A stretch of DNA of 64,000 nucleotides from Morinoia aosen (lineage: Eukaryota; Arthropoda; Malacostraca; Amphipoda; Talitridae), in assembly GCA_030386875.1 (NCBI GenBank), contig CM059562.1, positions 71,918,201-71,982,200 of the forward strand. The letters are read 5' to 3'. The stretch's first letter is position 1, and each line of letters opens with the position of its first letter. Shown piece after piece: positions 47,744 to 58,653 of this stretch. The translations under genes were made by a program, and so were the position numbers. The notes below the pieces were generated by a model. The model saw only the letters and a program-made list of their open reading frames with translations. It was not told where the DNA came from and searched no databases.

Positions 47744-50713
47744 CAGAGTGCCGCTGCCCAGCCAAATAGTAGACTTTCTTACATAGCAGAAGCTGGGCCA
47801 AACACCCTGGGCAACTTAGACAAAATCGATAAAGCCCCTGAACGATCCCATCGAAATAGTAACTTTGCTACCTTCAAAAAGAGTGCTAATATAGGTAAAA
47901 TCAAAATTAAGCATGTAAATGCTCGAAGCCTGAATGGTAAATTGGATGAAATCAGAGTAATGTTGGTCACTGAAGAAATTGACATTTTGTGTATCTCAGA
48001 AACATGGTTTGATTCACGAACCCAAAGTTCATTTTTTAACATTCCTGATTACGTGTTGTACCGCTACGATGGCGCTAAAACCAGCCGAGGTTGTGGATCT
48101 TGTATTTTTGTGAAAGAAATGTACTCAACATCTTCACTATTAGCGAATATAGTTTGCGAAGGCATTGAAATGGTTTGGCTAGAAGCGCAAATAAATAAAC
48201 ACAAATCAATCATCATTGGCAGCCTTTACCGGCACCCATCGTCTCCCCTAAATCTAACACTAGATTTCATTGAGGAAACCTTCAAAGAAATCCTTCAGGC
48301 AAAAAAATCATTCTTTGCTTTCGGAGATTTTAATGTTGACCTAACGGACAAAAACAATCAGCTAAGCAAACTATTGTATAAAATAAGCTTATCACAAATG
48401 GTCAAAGAACCGACTCGCATCACTAAAGTCTCTGCAACTCTCCTCGATCTAGCAATCACAAATAATCCCACTGCAATACTTAGTACAGTAATATCACCTT
48501 CTATTTCCGATCACCACTCTATAGAATGTGAAATTAATATTGCAAAGGAAAGACAAAAATACCACTTAATGACCTATCGCTCGAAAAGGCACTATTCAGC
48601 AGAACTATTTCAAGAAAAACTTCTCGATAGGTCCACCGAATTCCAGAAAATGATGCAAACTGACGATGTTGACATTCAAGTGTCAATCTTCAACGAGAAT
48701 TTCACAGCAGCTCTCGACGAATGTGCACCTTACGTTACCAAAAAAACCAAGCCAAAACGAACTGCTTGGATTACTGACGAAGTGAAAGATATGAGCAGAA
48801 TAAAGAAAGCTAACTTGCGAGAGTACAAAAAAAATAGATCAAACAGTACCTTATACAAGAGATATAAAGAACATGAGAAAATTCTTCGAAAGAAAATCAC
48901 TGAAGCGAAACAAACTCACTTCCACCAGGCACTGATAACGGCTAAAAATAACCCGAAACGAACTTGGGAAATCATTATTGAGGTAGCCCCGTATAAAAAT
49001 CTAGATCGCAAAAGTAAATTTGAAAATCCCTTGGCAACAGCCACAGATTTCAACACATTCTTTTCAAAAGTAGGGGCTCAAGTTTTCAGTGAGGTGTGTA
49101 CCAATCCAGATGAAACGACAATTGAAAATTCATGCCCCACTGCACCCTCGAGGACTGATGTCAAGTGGAGACCACGCCCTGTCGATTTACCGGAGTTACA
49201 AAATATCTTGTACTCACTAAAAAACACAAAGGGAATTGGACATGATGGTATCAGTCTTCAATATATCAAAGACAGTTTCCCTGTTGCAGCACCATGGATT
49301 CGTCTGATAATTAATACATCAATAGCAACCAACATGTTTCCAAACCAATGGAAACACTCCATTATTAGACCGTTGCATAAAAGTGGTGACCTAAATACAG
49401 CATCAAACTACAGGCCCATCAGTCTTTTGCCTGTCATGTCAAAACTATTAGAGAAAGTGGTGACGAATCAACTGTCGTTTCACCTGGACGAGTCAAATCT
49501 ACTCCACCAAAATCAATATGCCTATAGAAGAAATACTAGCACTCAAGACGCTCTGCTCAATATCTCTGAAAAAATATACAGTGACATCGATCAAAAGAAT
49601 GTAACACTCTTGCTGCTACTCGATCTCTCAAAGGCGTTCGATAGCGTCGAACATGATAGACTTCTACGTAAAATACTGAACTTGGGAATAGACACGCAAT
49701 GGTTTGAAAGTTACTTGTCAAATCGATCTCATGCAGTCCGCATAGAAAACAAATTGTCCCCATTCATTCAAAACAATTTTGGTGTTCCCCAAGGATCCAT
49801 TCTTGGTCCGCTACTGTTTTCTATTTTCATTAATGATTTCCCTCAAATGCCTTCTAACACACGGATCTCGATGTATGCAGATGATGTTCAAATTGCATTA
49901 ACAAGTTCTGTATCGGAAATACCACAGACGCAAATTAAAGCCGAAACTTTACTGACTAGCCTGAAATCATGGTACGACCGAAATGGTCTTAAATTAAATG
50001 CTAATAAAACACAATGCATTATTTTTGGATCCAAAGATGCAATTTAAAAAACTTCAGATCTTACTCTTGAAGTTGGAAATGATAAAATAAATGCATCAGA
50101 AAAAGTTAAAAATCTAGGGATCTGGTTCGATAGAAATATGTCCTTCAAATCTCACGTTGAGACTACTTGCAACAAAATCTACGGAACTTTAATGTTTTTT
50201 CATCGTATAAAAAGTATGCTAGACGAAAAATCCAGATTATTAGCAATTCAATCCCTTGTGTTATCGCGCATTGACTACTGCAGCCTAGTATGGGGAGACT
50301 TACCTAAATACCTTCAAAGGGACTTACAAAAGTGCATGAATTTTGCAGCGAAGGTGGTATGCAACGGTAATTTCAAAAGAAGTGACCACGTAACCCCTCT
50401 CCTCAATAAACTCGGCTGGATTCCTATCCAAGAAAGGCTCCTCATGCAGAAGGCCCAATACGTATTCTCCTCGTTATATCTTCCTCAGAGCAATGCTGAG
50501 ATAGTGTGTTTCCATCCACCCACTGTAACCAATCAAAAACCGAATAGAAACAATAATGTCTTAGTCAACTATCGTTCATCTCACTTAGGGCAGAAGGCTC
50601 TGTCCATATCAGGCGCTTTACTGTGGAACAAACTTCCCCTGAGTATTAAAGTCCCTCAAAGACCGCGAGAATTTAAAGCCAAAATAACTCGTCATCTAGT
50701 GTCTCAAGAATAA
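47744..50713 (+). pseudogene. LINE ORF2: APE endonuclease and reverse transcriptase, one internal stop
   Basis: The first Met is 47942, but the endonuclease domain already starts upstream in the same frame (IKIKHVNARSLNGKLDEI, about 47900-47956), so translation must begin earlier or come through from ORF1. Endonuclease motifs counted from 47942: SETW (E20), GDFNVDL (D129, N131), LLDLAITNN, SDHHS (D190, H191). RT motifs: IIRPLHKSGD...NYRPISLL, DLSKAFDS (D561, D567), GVPQGSILGPLLFSIFIND, MYADDVQIA (Y645, D647, D648), LKLNANKTQCIIFG. A TAA at 50045 cuts the protein just before EKVKNLGIWFD, after which the frame continues to 50713. All catalytic residues I can see are present. The enzyme nicks target DNA and reverse-transcribes its own RNA. 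This copy is full except for the one stop. Confidence 0.92.
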
Positions 50714-50764
50714 TTCTTAGTTACAGAACACACAAAATAAGTACTGTCGAATCTCATTTGCCTG

Positions 50765-51340
50765 GTATCTTCATTGCTCAATAACCTCCCTCGCTTATTG
50801 TTTTATAATACAAGATATCACAAAACAGTTTTAGAGTATGCGTAGGTAGTGTGATTTGATCGCCTATACGCTGCCGTTTGCAAACATGCTTACTTGAATA
50901 TGTGTGTACGTATATAGGTGTATGTGGGCATATGGGTGTGCATATGTGCACGTACACCTGTGTGCACTAGAGTAGATAAACCAGTCGAAGGTTGCATTTT
51001 ATGTCATTCCTCTCCATTTCTGTGCAAGCATCAAACTAGACCGTCATGGTACCTACGTGTGTGTGTGTGTGTTTATCAATTGCAGACACTCTGCACCATA
51101 TTACAAAGATAATGTGATTTTCTTTCTAATATGAAATTGTAAAGCAACCATGTAAAAAAAGCAATAAATTCGTTGTGTGATCACCCATTTATACTGCAGT
51201 ATTACGCTTATAGTTTTATGCTTATAATAATGTGATACCTATGTCTGTTTATCAATTGCCGACAATTTGCGCCATATTTCAAAGATAATGTGATTTTTTT
51301 TCTAATATGAAACCTTCATAGGACATTAATGTTTTCTTTC
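50765..51340. repeat. Local duplications downstream of the LINE
   Basis: The block 'tatcaattgc.gaca.t.tgc.ccatatt' followed by 'caaagataatgtgatttt' occurs at about 51076 and 51248. 'attgtaaagca' plus 'catgtaaaaa' at 51137 recurs at 51783 inside the adjacent dispersed repeat. TG-rich microsatellite lies at 50895-50965 and 51055-51075. This looks like a diverged, rearranged tandem copy of the neighbouring repeat. Confidence 0.65.
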
Positions 51341-52045
51341 TTATTCACGTCCCACAATCGTTTTCATGTTTCAGACTTAGGTAGACTGTTTTGTGCCACT
51401 ATTTGTAGTATGAAATTTTATAAAATTCATGCGATAATAAAAGATATTTTCTCCGTTTCCCTCGATTGGAATTTCTGGTTTATACTGACTGGCTTACGCT
51501 GATATTCGCGCACATGCTTACTTGTAGATATCTGTACGTGTGCACGCTGTGCGTATGACACTAAATAGAATGCGTATGTATTGCCTCGATGCATAGAAAT
51601 GCATTTGTGTATCCTTACGAGTTTGGTGCAATTATGTGCGTGCATGTGTATATGTATATATTTGCGTGTATATGTGCACACATGTGTGTACTAGACTGAC
51701 AACTAGCATTTTACTAGAGATAATGATCTTTTTTCTGTTCACTCTCAACTTGTAACATTACCTAACTCGTCATCTCTTTATTATTGTAAAGCATTCATGT
51801 AAAAACTATACATTTGTTGTGCGATCATCCACTTTTTGTTTAAATAAAATGCTTATCAACTAATGACCGCTATGTTAAAATTGTTGGATTGGAAATACAA
51901 AACTTATTATCTTCTTGGTCCTCATGCTTATGTGTGCGTGTATACTTGTATATGTATGTGTGTGTATGTACATGTATATATATGTATGAATATGTATATA
52001 TGTGTGTATATGTATACGGATGTATATTTATATATATATATATTT
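51270..52045 (+). repeat. Dispersed repeat, copy 2 (inverted partner of 30-860)
   Basis: This is the reverse complement of the window's first 0.83 kb, from 'caaagataatgtgatttttt' (51280) through 'gtaacattacctaactcgtc' (51752) and 'ttgttgtgcgatcatccac' (51812) to the TG/TA microsatellite at 51915-52045. Copy 1 carries the 15-bp minisatellite at the end where copy 2 has ordinary sequence. Confidence 0.85.
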
Positions 52046-52715
52046 TTTTCATGCTTCCTCAATATGACACTTTTGAACATTGGCCGAAACAAGCGATTCA
52101 TGTATTATTTCCTGGCATCAAGAATTGCGAAGTTTTATGTCATGTACATGTAAACTGTCAAAAGTGTTTTCACCTCACAATGAAAATGCATCGTCCATGA
52201 AATTGTGTTGTCTCTTATAATTATCATTACATGTATTATCAAATGTAAATTAAGCAAGATTAGGAGTACATTGCCCTCAATCATTTATTTTCGACTAGTG
52301 ACACGAGTTTTACAATACTCGTGTGTATGTATCATCTAAGTGTATTAATTTTAAGAGATTTTAAAAACCAATGATGGTACTTTTGTACCATCTATATTGG
52401 AAATATACTGTTTTTCTTTTTTTTTCTTTCTTTTCTTTTGCGTCATAGAGCCTCGGCAAGGCTTCGAAGAGCGTATTGTAATCCTAACATCTCAATTTCT
52501 ACTGGCTCGTAATCCGTGGGACACGGATACGATGCCTGAAGATGATATGAGAAGGTCGTCAATGAAGAATTATAAAAATTAGAAAGAACAACTTACGTCT
52601 TGTCAAACTGGAATGACAACGACGAGACGAAGGCCGATTCTTTGCTCGAGGCCAACAACCTAGCAGTTCCTGGGCTCCATGACCAAGAAGGGCGCAAGTT
52701 CCGCTCCTACTCTTT
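52046..52715. other. Non-coding; one weak exon-like stretch
   Basis: A pyrimidine tract (52412-52440) then tcatag precedes about 120 bp of higher-GC, open sequence (52449-52580) that could be an exon. No recognisable product. Confidence 0.25.
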
Positions 52716-52721
52716 GAGTTA

Positions 52722-53122
52722 CATCAAAGGGTTGTTAAAGCGAGTCACTTGGGCATAAGAGAGAGGGTTTTCACGAGAAATTTGTTGTTATTGAAGCAAG
52801 TGATTTGGGGATAAGAGCGAGAGTTTTCACGAGAAATTTATTGTTAGTAAAGCAAGTACTTTGGGCATAAGAGCGAGGGTTTTCACGAGAAATTTGTTGT
52901 TATTAAAGCAAGTAATTTGGGGATAAGAGCGAGGGTTTTCACGAGAAATTTGTTGTTATTAAAGCAAGTAATTTGGGCATAAGAGCGAGGGTTTTCACGA
53001 GAAATTTGTTGTTATTAAAGCAAGTAATTTGGGCATGAGAGAGAGGGTTTTTACGAGAAAACCGTTATTGAAGCAAGTCATTTGGCATTAAAGTGAGTGT
53101 TTTCACGGGAAATTTGTTGTGA
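52722..53122. repeat. 56-bp tandem repeat, about 7 copies
   Basis: 'ttgggcataagagcgagggt' recurs every 56 bp (52749, 52805, 52861, 52917 and on). Units end in 'cgagaaatttgttgttatta' plus 'aagcaagta'. The last two copies are shortened or diverged. Confidence 0.95.
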
Positions 53123-53914
53123 ACCACGAGCGAGGTTGACTCTGGATCGTGTGTTGGTGCATATTGGCTACGTGAGCGCCAAGGGGCTGTCTGTAATGAA
53201 GCTGAATTTCTTGAGCAATGAAGATCTTTTCGAAAGACTATGTTGGCTTATGATCAAACGATAAATTTCGGAGTGTCAGCTTTATTTTTTGAGTTCATTC
53301 TGAGGGTAATATTTGTTGCCTGAATGAAATAAAGACAAAATAGTGACCTAGTATTTTGAAGAATTAAAAAGAGTTTCAATGACATAAATATTTTCCCGTA
53401 GACCTGACAAAAAACTCTGTTTTGTTGTAAGCCTTTTATAAGTCGACCTTAACCATAAATTTAAATACTTGCATCCAAATGCAAAACTCCAAATGATGAA
53501 TAAAATTTATTGGACGCATTCGTATTTTCCAACCTTTTCCCGCGCAAAAGTGTTGGAAACGCTTCCATGTTATTTTGTTATTTTTATATCTAGGCGCAGC
53601 TGCGCAGCAACCACTCTGACAAATCTCCATCATATAGTTTTTGAAAAAAATCTTTAATTCAAAATGCTCCTCCTGTGCTCTCTAAAGGCATTGCTCAACC
53701 CAGACCGTTTTTTTATTATTTGACAAAAATCTACAAGTAACACACAAGAATTTTCAACTACATAGTTCTGCTGAAAGTTGTTGTAGAATATTCAATACTG
53801 CACTGAATACTGTAGAATAGGTTGTTGTAGAGAACTCTCTGCACTGTGAGCGAGGCTGCTGTGACTGCAATCTAGCGATTGAAGAGACGGTTTAGTCTGA
53901 CTCTCTCATAACAA
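53123..53914. other. Non-coding stretch, nothing recognised
   Basis: Local duplications of 'tgtagaata' near 53784 and 53812. No gene or known repeat seen. Confidence 0.4.
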
Positions 53915-54140
53915 GTTTCCTGCTATGGGACTCACCGGTGGTCACTGAGGGGATTTTTTTAATGCTGCTGGCCGACCTTCAGTCCCTAACACAATTTTTA
54001 TAAATGCTTAATGCTAAATAAAGGCAAAATTTATTTAAAGTTAGCCATTTTAAGAATAACTTACTACAATTGACTTTAAATTTGAACTTAATATAAAACT
54101 TTAGTTTAAACCATCGCAGAAAACGTGTTGAATAACGCTC
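53915..54140 (+). repeat. Dispersed repeat family A, copy 4
   Basis: It contains 'gactcaccggtggtcactga', 'aatgctgctggccgacc', 'ttgactttaaatttgaactt' and 'accatcgcagaaaacgtgtt', in the same order as the other copies. Confidence 0.7.
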
Positions 54141-54454
54141 AGAAAAGCGAGACTGGGTCATCTCTCACGGAAACATGGTTATCGCTATTTTACTCCGCAT
54201 GCTCTGTTCTTTGCTCAGAAGTAAATTTCCCTGCGTAATAGCGCTTCTTCTGCACCTTTATCATCACTCTTCTTGGCCTGCTGTAGTGAACATCACATAG
54301 AAGAGGAAAAAAATCGCTCTGTGATAGCACCGATGTTATCTCAGCAGAGAAATGCGGACACATGCTTGAACGACACGGATAAACATCCCCGGCAGCGAGA
54401 ATATCTGTGGTTCGTGTGAAAGGCACATTCGATGTACTGCTCATAATTCATACA

Positions 54455-54600
54455 CAGGGTGTCCACGAAGAATGTATGCACTGGTCGATGGATGTATGTA
54501 TGATACCGGAATCTTATATCAGAATTAAACTGTTGTATGGCTCCCGTATCATACATACAAATTTCGGTTAGTGGATACAATTTTTGTGGACACCCTGTAT
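54455..54600. mobile_element. Palindromic MITE with ACAGGGTGTCCAC termini
   Basis: The left end is 'acagggtgtccacgaagaa' (from 54455) and the right end the inverted 'ttttgtggacaccctgta' (to about 54599). Inside, 'gatgtatgtatgatacc' and 'gtatcatacatac' form a second inverted pair, so the whole 145 bp can fold back. TA dinucleotides flank both ends, consistent with a Tc1/mariner-type non-autonomous element. Confidence 0.85.
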
Positions 54601-54694
54601 ATTGTAGGATGCTCATCCAAACATGGACACGCCAGACGCAGCTTGATGCTTGCTTACATAGCATAACATCGAGAATAGCTTGGCGTGATGAGGG

Positions 54695-54920
54695 AAAGTG
54701 TAGATTAGATTAGATAAGTTAGTTGAAGCCTACCTAACCACCACAAATGTGTTCCAAAGAGAGGAAGGAAGAAGACACCATTTAATATGTAAATGCGGCA
54801 AGGGAATTCATGTAAAAGGTGTGTTCCCACAGCAACAGCAAGTTAAAGAAGTCTAGTTAACAAGATAAAAGTTGGAGAAGAAAGGATAAAGTGCTGAAAA
54901 ACAGGACAGCAGTGAACTGA
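54695..54920 (-). mobile_element. LINE 3' fragment sharing its tail with 4.6 kb
   Basis: It begins (plus strand) with the tail gattagattagat, followed by 'aagcctacctaaccaccaca', matching the same boxes at 4613-4665. By position this is the 3' end of a minus-strand LINE. The upstream coding part is too decayed to read, and the left boundary is uncertain. Confidence 0.4.
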
Positions 54921-57900
54921 AAAAACATGGTCCGTAAAAAAAACTACTCTACTTCAACACAAAGAAGGGCTATCTAACCTTTAACTTTGAACCTCATATA
55001 CTGTATTCCCCCTGGAAGTACTAATTTTCATATATGATATAGTTGTATCTCCCTGAGAGGGTAAGGGCAGGCTACAAATTGTATAAGTATATGTATCAAC
55101 ACCATAATCATCTCGTTTAATTGTTTCGATCCCGTCTTAAGGTCCACTTATGAAAAAGTCAGTCACCGTAGTTTTGACTGGCATGGTATCCAAGCTACGT
55201 GACTGCACCGCTACACAAGCAATTCCATAACGCACAACCAACCACTTATTAACACCCTTACACACAAGCATCATATGCACATAGCACATCTTTCATTTCT
55301 CCAGTCGTTCACCATCTTTCCTTTTCCGTTTCGCTTCTTTTCTTCCCGACATACTGTATGTCAAACTCTCCTCCCGAATTTTCTATAAGCATCGTACCTA
55401 CCTACTAGTACACTACTAAATTGAGCGTAACTACAATGTGAGGCTCATCTGATTTATTCTCAACGACAAGCCTAGCGCTCAGAACACCTCTACCTAAACA
55501 TGGCTGTCAAAAAGAAAACTAAAATGATTAAATGCGCTGCAGTATTGACGCATCACTTGTGGAAATAGATGAAACATCAGGTCAGTTATTTGATGTGTTA
55601 AAGATTTTGAAACAAGATGTAAGCGGTGGAAGCTGACAACCACGTACTACTGAATATCAAGAGCTCAGTATTACCACACAAGTCAGAAAAAAAAGGCCAC
55701 GCAGCTGATACATACATCGATGCTCCTAATCATGACAGGGCCAGTTTGACTGCCCATGGCGATTGCCTAAGAAGGCAGGAACCATTGTGTTCCTCCGGCC
55801 TGACAACAGCAGTGAAACCGTCTTCAACAGTGTTCCAGGTGAATGAATGATGTCACAAACGAATGATAGAAAGTTTTTTAAGCGCCTTGTAGATTATACG
55901 TTTTTCTTTATTGTTCTAACTTAGAACATAATTAGGTCTTCTTTAATGTTACCGCTAACAAACGATTGAGAAGATTATATTGGATCCGTCCGATGTAATT
56001 ATTACTAAAGAGATTCATTCAAATGCCACTTCCCTTGCATATGCATTAAATTTCAGACCATAGAAATACAATATCTTTCTAAGATGTTGGCACGAAGACA
56101 AGAAACGAACACAAAATTCACATTTTGCAGATTGCGCCCACGTTAATAAATGGTTTAACGCCAAGATGTTCACATAGTTAATGACACAGAAAAAACTTCC
56201 CAAAACAAATCCCTCTAAACTCAACTGCATGAATTCTTCAAAACATGGATGCCAGTTCCAGTGATGCCATAAAAATATTCGCATTGCAGCTCATTCCTCA
56301 TCCAAGGGGTTGATCCAAGTCCACATCCGAGGGGTTATAATTGTCACACATATACTTAGGAAAGTTGGAACCTACCCTCTCCATGCCTCTACAGCTGCTC
56401 TCGGAGTCATGCTGTGTGTGTGCAAACCTCAAACCTGCTTCTGATGTGCCCAGGTTTACACGATCACATCATGTATGAATAATGACAAGTCCTTCATATG
56501 ATCCACAGATTTTTTCGCTACTTTGGATGTCGAGTCGTGTCATTCAAGTGTGTGTGTCCATATTTTTTGGCTGCAAAAAAATATTAGAACTATCACAGTG
56601 CGAGCTCTGGTGTATTTTGTTTCTCTTCGATATTTTCTTCATTGAAGCCGGTCACGATGAAGGAGCAGAAGCAACGTTATCACGCTATGAAACTTATTCA
56701 TGAGCAAGTAATAGAACATAAATAATAGCCCGAATTTAAAGAGAAAAAAAAATTATTTTAACGCTATGGTTTGCTTTCATTGGATGTTGCAAAATTAGGT
56801 TGAATATGAACTCCATTTAGCCATTGTGTTATCAGAAAGATTGAATAGTTTTAGACCGAGCGATAGGACGTAATTCTGGTCTCGCAAAAAGAATTCCATA
56901 GCCAAACACAAATGATGAGCAATTTAATTTCTTAATTTTTCTTATATGTGGTAAAAATAATATATTTAATTTTCATTTGATGTGCAAAATAATTTCTTAA
57001 TTATTTTAATTCATACTGATAACAGTATCTACGAATCTATGGCAAAAATACTGCTATGGCTACGCGTTTTAAAGATTAATTTCACCTGTTACATTGGTTT
57101 CACCTGTTTCACTTCAACCTGTCATCCTAGGAAACCGTTATAATAGAACAGTTACTTGACATTCTTCCCTTTTTATTCCTAGAAATAAACTATTGCATAT
57201 CTAGAGCCAAAGTTTGCGAAGCCACTATCTGTTGAATCCATGAGGAACAATGATGTTGAAGAGTAACAGGGTTTCTCCTCAACAAAGCCAAAGTTAGACT
57301 GTCCATGTCTCATTGACATGATGTAGGAACTACTGGATTACGTCACACAAAGCTCACAATTTTAGAGCAAACTCGTCAAGCGTATTTCTAAGAACTTCTA
57401 TCTTGAATCCCTATTTATTCAGAGCGCGTTTGTCAAAGTACAGTAAGAAAAGTTCCGAGAATTCCAAACCCTAAAACTTCTCGCAAGAAGCTTTCTTATT
57501 TCCACACGTTGATGTCACGCTGCAATCATTATACCGTTCACAGCTCTTGCACAATTACAATGGATAAGGTCTCCTCAATTCACTGACCGTAATATTAGGC
57601 ATACTGCGTTAATGCGTCTCCTAATATTTGGTAGTTGTCACTGCCCGCGTGATCTCCTCTGACATCAACATTCAGCATGAGGAAATTCGGTGAATTTATC
57701 GAGTTTTCGTGTGTGGAAATATCGTCCATTCTGTTGAAATAAATTTTAGGTTTCGGAGGCTTTTGCAAGCATCTGTAATGCTATTTGCGCCAGTTTCCTC
57801 GTACTGCCTGTGATACGATCAAAGGAATAATTTCAGAGCGTGAGGTGTCTTTCGTAATGCTCCAGTAGGTTTCAATTTAGCATCAGAATACACGAGTTCG

Positions 57901-58380
57901 AAAAATATATTAACTTTGAACTGTGAAATTACCTGTGTACATCATCGACACAATGATATAATATCATCAGCTTAAATGTGGAATTTATTCTGCTATTACT
58001 TCAAAATGAAAATGCGTAATTTTACTTGCAGTTAGGAATACTTTATCGTATCACAGTAAAATAAATGAAAGAATAAGTATTCTCCATCGGTGTTGTTTAA
58101 AAAAATGCTGATCTAATTTCTCTGATAAAAGGTTAAGTAATGCAAACGCTTAATCATCATTAGGCGTCTCCATTGTTGCCCTTAAGAAGCAAGATACAAG
58201 TTGTGTATCCACCAGTCGCTGTTTCTTCAAATGGAAGAACACGATGCTCAAGAAGAGGGGTTACTCATACACAAACCCTTGACTAAAAACTTACAATATT
58301 CCAATAAAGGAACATTCTTAGGAGCGATCCTGAAAAAAACAATACGTAAACGCCGAATCTAACCTCATATTTTGTTACAG
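54921..58380. other. Non-coding stretch upstream of neverland, nothing recognised
   Basis: It probably contains the neverland promoter and a 5'UTR exon, because the first coding exon is preceded by a splice acceptor, but I cannot place them. The frames here (for example 55626-55850 and 56015-56284) carry no domain I recognise. Confidence 0.4.
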
Positions 58381-58653
58381 AACTGTCTACGCACACCACA
58401 AAAGATGACGCTCTTCCAATGGTTGTGTCTGGACAACATACAGCGCCTAAACGGTACATTGGATACGTTCACAAAATGGGTCAGAAAATCTCCAATATTT
58501 ATAAATGGAATTAATGAGTTGTCCTCAACCACAGCACCTCTGACAGAAGAAGAATTAATCATGGCCCTCGTTGCGGCGGCCTGCACCCTCTTGGTTGTTG
58601 TAATTCTCTGGAAGTTGTGGAACTTTGCCTTCAAGCCGTTGGATCGTGTCAGG
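58381..58653 (+). CDS. nvd: neverland exon A (5'UTR remnant, start codon, membrane anchor)
   Basis: The acceptor tttgttacag ends at 58380, so at least one non-coding exon lies upstream. I take the ATG at 58405, the first in frame. The exon ends VR|GTAAGT at 58653, phase 0. It holds the hydrophobic anchor followed by a basic, aromatic stop-transfer ([14 protein letters not shown]). Confidence 0.85.

Larger units (their letters stand above)
45822..50760 (+). mobile_element. Nearly full-length CR1/jockey-superfamily LINE encoding SGNH-like, OTU, APE and RT domains
   Basis: From about 46166 to 50713 one reading frame is open except for three single stop codons (TAA 46379, TGA 47741, TAA 50045). 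Along it lie an SGNH-esterase-like region, a low-complexity linker, an OTU protease-like domain, an apurinic endonuclease and a reverse transcriptase with its C-terminal extension. Upstream, in another frame, about 45822-45945 encodes 'AERKFYGKVSDMQIRED' then 'RLRLHYIGCGAGF', which resembles chromo-barrel/tudor-knot proteins. A one-base shift near the C5 run at 46193 would link 46081-46195 (frame 1) to the main frame. The 3' boundary is uncertain, as no tail repeat or target duplication was found. Few stops over 4.5 kb indicate a young copy. Confidence 0.9.

Noticed and set aside
49557-49763. Antisense frames within the LINE (also 46711-46962 and 47779-48042)
   Set aside because: Shadows of the LINE ORFs with no domains.
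52449-52580. Second exon of the putative secreted protein
   Set aside because: Acceptor choice is ambiguous, each choice gives a different short tail, and none resembles a known protein.
43895-58380. Joining the signal-peptide exon (44674-44786) to neverland as one gene
   Set aside because: The first neverland exon has its own start codon, and its acceptor phase does not match the phase-2 donor at 44786. Neverland proteins have a membrane anchor rather than this mature region.
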